Positions 25,614 to 33,251 of a stretch of DNA of 64,000 nt are shown here, piece after piece. The stretch's first letter is position 1. Each line of letters opens with the position of its first letter. The stretch comes from Trebonia sp963843745 (GTDB lineage Bacteria; Actinomycetota; Actinomycetes; Streptosporangiales; Streptosporangiaceae), in assembly GCA_963843745.1 (NCBI GenBank), contig CAWJLP010000007.1, positions 1,612,001-1,676,000 of the forward strand, in the 5' to 3' direction. The notes under the pieces are model-generated. The model was given only the letters and a program-made list of their open reading frames with translations. It was not told the origin of the DNA and made no database searches. Position numbers and translations under genes: made by a program.

Positions 25614-26662
25614 TGACCGGCGACCAGCTGGGCGTCGTCTTTCGCGGCGGGGGCCCCGGCCTCGGCGGGCAGCTGGCACTCGTCAGGGACCTTGATGTCG
25701 TACAGCTTGGCCGCGTTCAGGCCGAGGATCTTCTTCTTCGTGGCGGTGGTGAGCTTCTGGTAGTCGGTGAACTGGTCGTCGTCCGGCATCTGCCAGTCGA
25801 CGAAGCCCTCGACCTGCCACTTCGGCTCCCAGATGCCGTAGTCGCTGCCGAAGGTCATCTTGTCCTCGCCGACCCAGAACAGCAGCTCGCCCATTACCCG
25901 CGCGAAGAACTTCGGCCGCGCGTGCATCAGGCCGCCGATGACCACCGACAGGCCGGCGTAGACGTTGGGCTCCTGCGTCGCCATGTAGCAGAAGTCGTCG
26001 ATCCGCGGCAGTCCCACGTGCTCGATGATGAAGTTCAGCTCGGGGAAGTCGGTCGCGGCGTGGTCCACGTCGGCGACCTGGAACGCGTCCTTGTCCAGCG
26101 GCCAGATCGTCGGGCCCTTGTGCACGTGGATGTTCTTGATGCCGAGCTCCTGCGCCTTCTCAAGGAACCGGTAGGCCGCCGGGTCGCTGAGCTGGTAGCC
26201 GCGGGAGCCGTTGTTCCACTCCGCGGTGTAGAGCTTCACGCCCTTGGAGCCATAGCGCTCGACGTTGCGCCGCAGCTCCTCCAGGCCGTTGTCGCCGTCG
26301 CGCGGGTCGAACCGGGTGTTGGCGATGAACATCCCCGGGTGCTTCTCGCCGAGCGCCGCGTTCCGCTCGGTGGTGTTGAAGCCCTCCTTGTACCACTCCT
26401 TCAGGTAGGTGGGCTGGAAGATCGCCACGTCCACGTGCCCGTCCTCGAAGACGTCCTTCATCAGGTCGTCTTCCGAGTACTTCTGGAAGTGGTCGATCGG
26501 CCAGTGGGTCTCCTTCGGGCCGAGCGACTGGTAGGCGTGGAAGCACTCGATCCAGCCCTTGGCGTACTGCTCCGCGCCAGGCACCCAGTTGTCAGGCGCG
26601 GCGTTCCAGTAGTGCATGTGCGAGTCGACGATGAAGTACTTCTCGCCGTTCTTCTCGTACAA
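25610..26662 (-). CDS. Amidohydrolase_2 family protein of the monooxygenase operon
   Basis: About 350 aa. The TIM-barrel metal motif DSHMHYW is near residue 14 (a variant of DxHxH), with HVHKGP mid-protein, EHVGLPR and GSDYGIWEP towards the C-terminus. This matches PF04909 enzymes related to ACMSD decarboxylases. The start is taken as TTG 26662 because AGGAGG (26668-26673) lies 5 nt before it. It follows prmD by 11 nt and overlaps the next gene by four. The family hydrolyses or decarboxylates small acids, but the reaction in propane/acetone-type clusters is not established. Confidence 0.88.
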   Translation of the reverse strand: MYEKNGEKYFIVDSHMHYWNAAPDNWVPGAEQYAKGWIECFHAYQSLGPKETHWPIDHFQKYSEDDLMKDVFEDGHVDVAIFQPTYLKEWYKEGFNTTERNAALGEKHPGMFIANTRFDPRDGDNGLEELRRNVERYGSKGVKLYTAEWNNGSRGYQLSDPAAYRFLEKAQELGIKNIHVHKGPTIWPLDKDAFQVADVDHAATDFPELNFIIEHVGLPRIDDFCYMATQEPNVYAGLSVVIGGLMHARPKFFARVMGELLFWVGEDKMTFGSDYGIWEPKWQVEGFVDWQMPDDDQFTDYQKLTTATKKKILGLNAAKLYDIKVPDECQLPAEAGAPAAKDDAQLVAGQ

Positions 26663-26673
26663 GGGGACCTCCT

Positions 26674-27048
26674 CTACTGCTGCGAGGCGATGAGGTCGAA
26701 GCCGAGGTACTCGGCGGCGTCCTCGGGGTTGGCGAACATGATGGTCCGGTCGTCCTCGTGGATCATCCGGCCGTAGTGCGTCGACATGTTCTCCTCGAAC
26801 TCGGCGGAGTCGAAGAAGCCTGGCTCCTCGCCGAGCGCCTCGGAGATCTCGTCGTAGATGACGTCCATCCGGCCGGTCGCGTCGACCCGGATCATGGACG
26901 GCAGGGCCCGCACCTTCACGTTCGGCTTGGTGGACATGACCTGCGCGACGACGGCGCCGACCTGGTTGTTCATCAGCGTGAAGCCGCACTGGTTGGAGGC
27001 CGTGTTATCGGACTTGAACGGGCTCTCGGCGGTTTTGAACGTGGTCAC
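26674..27048 (-). CDS. prmD: Monooxygenase coupling (effector) protein
   Basis: 124 aa. It fits the MmoB/DmpM coupling-protein family: NNQVGAVVAQVMSTKPNVKV, MIRVDATGRMDVIYDEISEALG and a C-terminal DDRTIMFANPEDAAEYLGF. Such proteins bind the diiron hydroxylase and gate oxygen and substrate access without a cofactor of their own. The GTG start overlaps the prmC stop by 4 nt (GTGA), showing tight coupling. Confidence 0.93.
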   Translation of the reverse strand: MTTFKTAESPFKSDNTASNQCGFTLMNNQVGAVVAQVMSTKPNVKVRALPSMIRVDATGRMDVIYDEISEALGEEPGFFDSAEFEENMSTHYGRMIHEDDRTIMFANPEDAAEYLGFDLIASQQ

Positions 27049-28214
27049 TGGGCCAGCTCCTTCGGTACGTCCAGGTGCAGGTCGGTCACGATGCCGGCGA
27101 ACCGGCTCTTGACGGCGTCCAGGCCGTCCTCGAAGCGCGGCGGCTTCTGGTCGGGCTGCGACCACAGCGGCTGCATCTTGCGCGCCGCCTGCAGCGCCCG
27201 CGGCACCCAGTCGGTCAGCCAGCCGTTGAGGAGCGTCTTGTTGTGATCGGCGAACTCCCGGTCGGTGGTGAGCAGCTCGAACATCGCCCGGGTGTAGCGC
27301 AGGTCGCGCTCGGCGAAGTCGTACTCGGCCGCCCCGACGATGGTCGGCGTCACGAAGTCGCCGTTGCGCGGCGCCGCGTGCTGCACGAGCTGGCTGCGGA
27401 ACAGCTCGCCGACCAGCGGCTCGAACACCACGTTGCCGGCGAAGATGGCCTCGCCCCAGTCCCAGATCGAGGTGAGCTGCTCGGCGGTCTCCCGCACCCC
27501 CTGCCAGGCCGGATCGGAGTGCCAGGTCTCCAGGTGCGCCGCCCCGTCGAACCCGGGCACTTCCTCGGTGAGCGTGAGGTTGTACAGCGCGAGGTCCTGC
27601 GCCGCCCTGATGCGGTGCATGCTGTTGACCGAGATCGCGTTGTTGTGCATGTTCGTGGGGGCCCGCCGCTGCGCGTTCGCGAACAGGTACAAGCCGAGCC
27701 CGTGATCCACGTGCATCCAGGCGCCGACGTTGCGCTCGACGAACCGCACCCAGTTCGGGTTCCACTGCTCGAACGCCTTGGACTGGCGGGCGTTCTCTAT
27801 GTTCTGGTTGACCTGCCGCACGACGTTGGAGTTGTAGCGGTAGAGGGTGAGCTCCCACTCCTCGTTCGGGTCGCGGAACTCGTGCCAGCCGTGCGCGGGC
27901 CAGTCGTACCCCTTGCCGCCGGATCCGGGGTAGCGCTCTGGCTCGGGCCGGTCGACGCCCCAGGCCTTCAGCGCGGTCCAGTCGAGCGGGTAGCCGCCGC
28001 GGCCGTCGGCGAACCCGTACAGCCAGCCCTGCGACAGGTAGTGCCGCGGGTCCGGCTGGACCTCGACGGTGACGTCCTCGTAGTGCGACTGCTTGCGCTT
28101 GGCCGGGATGTAGTAGTTGAACCGGCGGCTGTCCGAGTCGGGGAACTCCTTGGCGCCCGCCTCGGCGTCGGTGAAGACCGGTTTCGGAACGCTGCGTTCT
28201 TGCATGCTCGTCAT
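27045..28214 (-). CDS. prmC: Diiron monooxygenase hydroxylase beta (small) subunit
   Basis: 389 aa, in the ferritin-like beta-subunit family of soluble diiron monooxygenases (RRFNYYIPAKRKQSHYEDVTV in part, GWLYGFADGRGGYPLDW, WKAWG-type region and HMGVYLFANAQR-like GLGLYLFANAQRRAP). It lacks the ExxH iron ligands and is structural, forming the (alpha-beta)2 hydroxylase with PrmA. The ATG overlaps the reductase stop (ATGA). Length and order match propane/acetone/phenol monooxygenases of Gordonia, Rhodococcus and Mycobacterium. Confidence 0.94.
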   Translation of the reverse strand: MTSMQERSVPKPVFTDAEAGAKEFPDSDSRRFNYYIPAKRKQSHYEDVTVEVQPDPRHYLSQGWLYGFADGRGGYPLDWTALKAWGVDRPEPERYPGSGGKGYDWPAHGWHEFRDPNEEWELTLYRYNSNVVRQVNQNIENARQSKAFEQWNPNWVRFVERNVGAWMHVDHGLGLYLFANAQRRAPTNMHNNAISVNSMHRIRAAQDLALYNLTLTEEVPGFDGAAHLETWHSDPAWQGVRETAEQLTSIWDWGEAIFAGNVVFEPLVGELFRSQLVQHAAPRNGDFVTPTIVGAAEYDFAERDLRYTRAMFELLTTDREFADHNKTLLNGWLTDWVPRALQAARKMQPLWSQPDQKPPRFEDGLDAVKSRFAGIVTDLHLDVPKELAQ

Positions 28215-29242
28215 TGGGGCTCTCCGGTGGTGGTGAATTTGTCGTAATAGACCCGCTTGTCGTCGACGCCGAGCGTCTCGAGCAGGGGGATCGCGGCCTC
28301 CACCATGGGCGGCGGACCGCAGACGTAGGCGTGCACGCCGGCGAGGCTGCCCCGCAGGCGCTTGACGACGTCGGTGATCATGCCGTTCTCGCCGTCCCAG
28401 TCCTCGTGTGAGAGAGCCGGGACATAGCTGAAGTTCGGCAGCTTCTCCGCGATCGCGCTCAGCTCTTCCTCAAAGCACAGGTCGCGCTGCCCGCGGGCAC
28501 CGTAGAAGAACGTGGCCGTGCGCTGGATGCCGCGCTCGGCCATGGAGCGGAGCAGGGACAGGATCGGGGCCATCCCCGCTCCGCCGCCCACGAAGACCAG
28601 CTCCGCTTCGGAGTCGCGCAACGTGAAGACGCCGAACGGGCCGGTCAGCTCCAGGCGGTCGCCAGCCTGGAGTTCCTTGTCGAGGAACTGGGAGAACAGC
28701 CCGTCCGGGTACACCTTGATGACGAACTCGAGCAGCCCGTCCCTGCTCGAGGTGTTCGCCATCGAGAACGACCGGACCTCCTCGGTGCCGGGCACGCTGA
28801 TGTCCATGTACTGGCCGGGAAAGAACTTGACCTCGTCAGGGGAGATCAGCCGCAGCACCAGGTGGCGCATGTCGTGCGTCACCGCGTCCTTGGATACGAC
28901 CTCGGCTACCGCGTTCTGGATCGGCAGGCCGGACCTGATCATGTCCTCGTCGTAGTTGAGCAGCTCGATGACGACGTCCTCGTACGCGTGCGCCCGGCAC
29001 AGCAGCGTGTAGCCCTCCTCCTTCTCGTAGTCGGGCAGCGCGAACGTGGAGTACTTGTCGTGCTCGACGTCGTCGCCGTCGAGGATGAACGACTTGCACG
29101 AGGCGCACTGGCCTTCCTTGCAGCCGTGCATGAGCATGATTCCCTGCTCGGCCGCGGCCCGCAGGATCGTCTGGTCCTCGCCGACTTCGATCTCGATGCC
29201 GACGGGCTCGAAGCGCACCTTGTGCTTGCCGGGCACGGTCAC
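28211..29242 (-). CDS. prmB: Monooxygenase reductase with [2Fe-2S] and FAD domains
   Basis: About 343 aa. The N-terminal plant-type ferredoxin shows HGCKEGQCASCKSF with the distal Cys in LLCRAHAY. The FAD domain has the RSFSMANTSS motif and the NAD domain has VFVGGGAGMAPILSLL and the C-terminal YVCGPPPMVEA. It passes electrons from NADH to the diiron hydroxylase. GTG 29242 or GTG 29236 could be the start; 29236 has better spacing from GGAGGG (29245-29250). It follows prmA after 78 nt that contain dispersed repeat copy d. Confidence 0.95.
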   Translation of the reverse strand: MTVPGKHKVRFEPVGIEIEVGEDQTILRAAAEQGIMLMHGCKEGQCASCKSFILDGDDVEHDKYSTFALPDYEKEEGYTLLCRAHAYEDVVIELLNYDEDMIRSGLPIQNAVAEVVSKDAVTHDMRHLVLRLISPDEVKFFPGQYMDISVPGTEEVRSFSMANTSSRDGLLEFVIKVYPDGLFSQFLDKELQAGDRLELTGPFGVFTLRDSEAELVFVGGGAGMAPILSLLRSMAERGIQRTATFFYGARGQRDLCFEEELSAIAEKLPNFSYVPALSHEDWDGENGMITDVVKRLRGSLAGVHAYVCGPPPMVEAAIPLLETLGVDDKRVYYDKFTTTGEPQ

Positions 29243-29282
29243 CTCCCTCCGCCCTCCCCGGCGCAGGCTGGCGCCTGGCGCC

Positions 29283-29312
29283 GGGGAGTCGCCACAGGTC
29301 CGTTCGGGATAA
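29283..29312 (-). repeat. Dispersed repeat, copy d (inside the monooxygenase operon)
   Basis: Read on the plus strand it is GGGGAGTCGCCACAGGTCCG followed by TTCGGGATAA; its reverse complement matches copies a-c. It sits in the 78-nt gap between prmA and prmB, the only non-trivial gap in an otherwise overlapping operon. Confidence 0.65.
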
Positions 29313-29320
29313 GGAGACCG

Positions 29321-30979
29321 TCACTCAGCCTCAGCCGGAGCGGGGCGGCCCGCGGGACCACCGCGGACGTAGTTCGCGGCGAACGCCGCGCGCTCGTCGT
29401 CGCTCATCTCGTTGAGCAGCACGTTCGGCGACTGGAGCGGTGCCATCCTGCGCAGGTGGTCGAGCGTCCACATCTTCTTCTGGTCGCCCAGTTCGAGGTG
29501 CGGCTGCGCCACCATGGTCTTGCCGTCGTCGCGGACGTAGCCCATGTCGCTGACCACATCGGCCCAGTTCCAGCCGTGGTAGAGCGTCTCCCACTCGCGC
29601 TTGCCGATGAGCTGGCCCATGTTCGGCGTCTCGCGGCCCTGGTACGTCGGCCGGAAGGCCGTCGCGTCGGTCCAGTGGCACGGCTCTGAGCAGTAGGTGC
29701 GCCACTGCCCGTCCACCTGGTCCATCACCATGTCCTCGCGGACCAGGCACGGGACCATGCAGGTCCAGCAGCGGTGCGGGTACTGGTAGTCGACGTCCTC
29801 GGCGACGATCGGGTGGTGCCCGTTCGGCCTAGACAGGCGGTTGTAGTTCTCCCACCACTTGCCGTACTTGTCGTACCAGCCCGGGTACTTGTACTCGAAC
29901 CACTCGAAGTCCTTGTCGGTCATCGGGTCGATCCGCCAGTAGTTGGCGAGCCAGCCGGTGGCGAAGAACTGCGCGACCTCGTGCACGTAGCCCTTGTTCC
30001 AGATCTCGTCCCACGCCATCTCGATGAGGTCGTGGGGGATGACCAGGCCGTACTTCTCCAGCGGCACGAGGTAGGAGCGGTAGTAGTCGTCGTAGATCCA
30101 CCGGCGCCACATCTCGGCGTAGGACTCGCGGTCCTTGCGCCGGTCCTTGGTGCCGTACTCGATGAACGTGCCGATGGCGGCGTCCACCACCCGGTGGTTG
30201 TTCCACCACGCGTAGCGCAGGTCGCGCTCGAGCAGCTGGTGGTTGGACTCGTCGGACAGGGCCATCAGCAGCGTGGCGTAGCCGTTGCTGATGTGCCGGG
30301 ATTCGTCGCTCTGCACCGAGTGGAAGACCGTCGGCAGCAGGTAGTCGCCGTTGGCCGCGGCCTCGGCGGGCATCGCGACGAACAGGGTGTTGGTGAACGC
30401 CGTCTCCGCCACGATCGTGAGGTAGATGCTCGCCGCGGTGATCGCGTCACCGGTGATGAAGCCTTCGGCGAACTGACGGCCGATCGTGCCGCAGTAGTCG
30501 TTCTGGAAGTCCCTGAGCGAGCTGTTGAAGCCGGCCGGGTCGATGTAGTTGTTCATGTACAGGCGCTTGAGGTTCTGCTGGATCGTCGAGTGCCGTACCT
30601 CGTCGATCATCTGGATCGCCTGGCCGTTGTGCAGCTCGGGGTTCGGCACCGTGCGGAACAGCAGCGGCATCGCGCGGGCGGCGCTGATCTCCGGCAGCGG
30701 GATGATGGACAGGAACAGCTTCTGCCATTCCAGCCAGCGCTCCTGCACCTGGCGGAACATGTTGCCGCGGATCGCGCCGTCCTGGGCGCCATAGACCCGG
30801 TGGTCCTTCTCTTCCTGCATCGGGAAGTAGGACCGCAGGACCTGCTTGAGCGGGTCCTTCTTCTGTGCCTTGCGGAAGGTGTAGTCGGTTCCGTAGTGGG
30901 ACACCGGCTGGTGGTACTGCGGTTCCCAGGACAGCTCCTGGATCTTCTGGTGGGCCTTGGCCACGCTCTGGCGGCTCAT
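29321..30979 (-). CDS. prmA: Diiron monooxygenase hydroxylase alpha (large) subunit, propane/phenol type
   Basis: 552 aa. The diiron ligands are recognisable: Glu97 (PLPEISAARAM), Glu127-x-x-His130 (IDEVRH), Glu192 (VAETAFTN) and Glu226-x-x-His229 (SDESRH). It is the oxygen-activating subunit of the soluble diiron monooxygenase that inserts oxygen into propane, acetone, phenol or similar substrates. ATG 30979 is chosen with AAGGAGGG six nt upstream; ATG 30985 is too close to that site. A palindrome (31062-31076) 83 nt upstream of the start is the likely activator site. The substrate cannot be fixed from sequence; the Mycobacterium mim/propane group is closest by gene order. Confidence 0.95.
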   Translation of the reverse strand: MSRQSVAKAHQKIQELSWEPQYHQPVSHYGTDYTFRKAQKKDPLKQVLRSYFPMQEEKDHRVYGAQDGAIRGNMFRQVQERWLEWQKLFLSIIPLPEISAARAMPLLFRTVPNPELHNGQAIQMIDEVRHSTIQQNLKRLYMNNYIDPAGFNSSLRDFQNDYCGTIGRQFAEGFITGDAITAASIYLTIVAETAFTNTLFVAMPAEAAANGDYLLPTVFHSVQSDESRHISNGYATLLMALSDESNHQLLERDLRYAWWNNHRVVDAAIGTFIEYGTKDRRKDRESYAEMWRRWIYDDYYRSYLVPLEKYGLVIPHDLIEMAWDEIWNKGYVHEVAQFFATGWLANYWRIDPMTDKDFEWFEYKYPGWYDKYGKWWENYNRLSRPNGHHPIVAEDVDYQYPHRCWTCMVPCLVREDMVMDQVDGQWRTYCSEPCHWTDATAFRPTYQGRETPNMGQLIGKREWETLYHGWNWADVVSDMGYVRDDGKTMVAQPHLELGDQKKMWTLDHLRRMAPLQSPNVLLNEMSDDERAAFAANYVRGGPAGRPAPAEAE

Positions 30980-31061
30980 CGGCATCCCTCCTTCGGTCTG
31001 GTCCCGACCGCGTGAAAGTCCTTGTGCTCTGGATCACACCTCGCCTTGGGGCGGCGTGTGC

Positions 31062-31076
31062 TCTCAACCTGAGACA
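31062..31076. promoter_or_regulatory. Activator/operator palindrome upstream of prmA
   Basis: TCTCA-ACC-TGAGA with a trailing CA (31062-31076) closely matches the perfect palindrome at 31356-31370. It is about 83 bp upstream of prmA and overlaps the stop codon of the small gene at 31064. It is a likely binding site for the divergent MimR/AcoR-type regulator. Confidence 0.55.
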
Positions 31077-31321
31077 GGCGGGTCTCCCGCCTCGAAGGCC
31101 TCGCGGAGCTGGGCAAGCTCGTCAGCGGTCCGCGCGGAGACCTGGCGGTTGCCTTCGCTGGCAGGTGTTATGCCGAATGCGCGGAGCAAAGCGGCGGCCG
31201 GCGGGCCCGGATCGCCTGTCTCGCCGAGGACCGGGTGCAGTCCCTCGCTCGCCAGGTGGCGGAAGACCAGGTTGACGACGCTCCAGGGGTTGTATGTCTC
31301 TTCCTCGACCTGGGTATTCAT
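31064..31321 (-). CDS. Conserved-looking small protein at the head of the monooxygenase operon
   Basis: 85 aa, soluble and acidic: MNTQVEEETYNPWSVVNLVF followed by RHLASEGLHPVLGETGDPGPPAAALLRAFGI, ending in a short helix (ADELAQLREAFEAG). The aromatic NPWSVVNLVFRHL stretch and codon use look like a real protein. I recognise no domain. Its ATG at 31321 lacks a Shine-Dalgarno. It lies between two regulator palindromes on the same strand as prmA, so it could be the first gene of the operon or a small accessory or sensing protein. Confidence 0.6.
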   Translation of the reverse strand: MNTQVEEETYNPWSVVNLVFRHLASEGLHPVLGETGDPGPPAAALLRAFGITPASEGNRQVSARTADELAQLREAFEAGDPPVSG

Positions 31322-31336
31322 GGGGCGAGCTGATCT

Positions 31337-31370
31337 CCGCGGGATTGTCCCGCGGGTCTCAACTTGAGAC
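31337..31370. promoter_or_regulatory. Abutting hairpin and operator between the regulator and the small gene
   Basis: CCGCGGGA-TTG-TCCCGCGG (31337-31355) is a perfect 8-bp inverted repeat. It is immediately followed by GTCTCAA-C-TTGAGAC (31356-31370), a perfect 7-bp inverted repeat identical in type to the one near prmA. The pair sits about 80 bp before the regulator start and 16-49 bp before the small gene, so it probably controls both. Confidence 0.6.
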
Positions 31371-31450
31371 AGTGCCAGGCAACGCCGGGTTTATTTTGTG
31401 GTTACAGCGCGGAAACCCCGACCGACATTTACGACAGGGGAGGAGGCGAA

Positions 31451-33244
31451 ATGGCTCGTGCATCAACGGGGCTGCGCGGCGCCGGAGATCGCCTGGCCTC
31501 GGCCAGGGACCGGTTCCTCGCGTCGCAGCCTGTTGACCGGGGGGTGGTCAGGGAGCCGATCCTGGCGTCCTGGTGGCGGTCCAGGGAATGGAACGTCGCG
31601 GCGGACCGGCTGCGGCTGGCCTACCTGCGGACGCCCGACCTGGAGTCGTCGCTGGCCCGCGCCGCCGAGCCGGTGCTGCGGCACCTGCACGACCAGCTGG
31701 ACGGCCAGCCGATCAGCATCGTGCTCACCGACTCCGCTGGCCTGGTGCTGCTCCGCTACACCGGCGACCACGACCTCGAGCGGCACCTGGACGCGATCAT
31801 GCTGGCGCCCGGGTTCTCCTACGCCGAGGACATCGTCGGCACCAACGGCATCGGGACGGCGCTGGAGTCCGGCGGGCCCGCTCACGTGTTCGGGCACGAG
31901 CACTACGCGGAGCACCTCGAGGGCATGGCCTGCGCCGGGGTCCCGATCAAGGACCCGGTGTCCGGCAAGACCGTCGGCGTGATCGACCTGACCTGCTGGC
32001 GGCGGGACGCCGACCCGCTGATGATCTCCCTGGTCCAGTCGACCGCGGGGCAGATCAACCAGGCTCTTGGCGAGGTGAGCAACAGCCGTGACCTGCGGCT
32101 GCTGCAGGAATACACCCGGGCCTGCCGGCACACCGGCGGCATCGTGCTGGCGCTCGGCCAGGACGTGGTCATGCTGAACGATCACGCGAGGAACGCCCTG
32201 TCACCCGTCGACCAGGCCGTGCTGATCTCGCAGGCCACCGAGGCGCTGCTCAGGCCGCCGGCGTCGTCCGGCGCCGTGACGGTGGACCTGCCGAGCGGGG
32301 CGGTGGCGCGGATGTTCTGCCGGCCGGTCGAGCAGGGGCGGCTCCCGGATGGCGTGGTGCACGTGAAGCTGCTCTCGTCCGCCGACCCGGCGGCCGAGGT
32401 GCCCGCCCCGCGGGCGCCGATGTCGCTGCCTGGCCTGGTCGGCCACGGCGCGGCATGGCGGCGGGCCTGCCGCGCGGCGGAGGCCGCCTACGAGCGCGGC
32501 GAGTGGCTGACGCTCGAGGGGGAGAGCGGCGTCGGCAAGCTGAGCCTGGTCCGCGCCGTCCACCAGCGGCACAACCCCGCGGCGCCGTGCCACGTGGTGG
32601 ACGTGACGGCGGGCAGCGACTGGCTGGCGGAGGTCCGTGAGGAACTGGCCGACGGTACGGGGCTGCTGGTCATCAGGCACGTGGACGCGCTGAACGCCCG
32701 TCAGGTCCGCGCGCTGACCGAGGCACTGGCCGGCGCGAAGGCCGGCCGGGAGGCGGTACCGCGGGTCGCGATCACCCTCGACCGGGAGCGGGCCACCGCC
32801 GACCTCACCGGCCTGCTGCGGCTGTTCCCCGGCACCGTGGGGGTGCCGCCGCTGCGGCACCACAACGAAGACTTGCGTGAGCTGGTGCCGTTCTTCCTCG
32901 GCAAGCTGAGCCAGCAGGGCCGCGTCAGCTGCTCACCCGCGGCGATGCAGCTGCTGCTGCGGCACACCTGGCCGGGCAACGCGACCCAGCTCTGGCAGGT
33001 GCTCAAGCAGGTGGTCCAGCACCGCAGGACCGGCCAGATCATGCCGCGGGACCTGCCGCCAGAATGCTGGACGGTGAGCCGCCGGGTGCTCAGCCCGCTG
33101 GAGTCGATCGAGCGGGACGCGATCGTGCAGAGCCTGCTCGACAACTCGGGCAACAAGATCCGCGCGGCCCGCGCGCTCGGCATGTCCCGTGCGACGATTT
33201 ACCGCCGCATCCACGAATACGGCATCGTCACCCCGGCCGGCTAG
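31451..33244 (+). CDS. mimR: AcoR/MimR-type transcriptional activator (GAF, AAA+ remnant, Fis)
   Basis: 597 aa. A GAF sensor (about 75-240; GFSYAEDIVGTNGIGTALESG is shared with AcoR) is followed by an AAA+ module (about 330-530) and a C-terminal Fis helix-turn-helix (NKIRAARALGMSRATIYRRIHEYGI). Walker A is GESGVGKLS. The Walker B site reads LLVIRHVDAL, lacking the usual DExx acid pair, and no GAFTGA sigma-54 contact loop is present, consistent with actinobacteria having no sigma-54. The start is ATG 31451 behind GGAGGAGG. It is divergent from the monooxygenase operon and is its likely activator, by analogy with MimR. Confidence 0.88.
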   Translation: MARASTGLRGAGDRLASARDRFLASQPVDRGVVREPILASWWRSREWNVAADRLRLAYLRTPDLESSLARAAEPVLRHLHDQLDGQPISIVLTDSAGLVLLRYTGDHDLERHLDAIMLAPGFSYAEDIVGTNGIGTALESGGPAHVFGHEHYAEHLEGMACAGVPIKDPVSGKTVGVIDLTCWRRDADPLMISLVQSTAGQINQALGEVSNSRDLRLLQEYTRACRHTGGIVLALGQDVVMLNDHARNALSPVDQAVLISQATEALLRPPASSGAVTVDLPSGAVARMFCRPVEQGRLPDGVVHVKLLSSADPAAEVPAPRAPMSLPGLVGHGAAWRRACRAAEAAYERGEWLTLEGESGVGKLSLVRAVHQRHNPAAPCHVVDVTAGSDWLAEVREELADGTGLLVIRHVDALNARQVRALTEALAGAKAGREAVPRVAITLDRERATADLTGLLRLFPGTVGVPPLRHHNEDLRELVPFFLGKLSQQGRVSCSPAAMQLLLRHTWPGNATQLWQVLKQVVQHRRTGQIMPRDLPPECWTVSRRVLSPLESIERDAIVQSLLDNSGNKIRAARALGMSRATIYRRIHEYGIVTPAG

Positions 33245-33251
33245 CGGCGGA

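Noticed and set aside
26663..26989. N-terminal extension of the amidohydrolase to 26989
   Set aside because: It overlaps prmD in a different frame and is Arg/Gly-rich; TTG 26662 has AGGAGG upstream.
28620..28645. Further copy of the dispersed repeat in prmB
   Set aside because: CCGAACGGGCC matches only 11 bases and encodes the conserved GPFGVF segment of the reductase.
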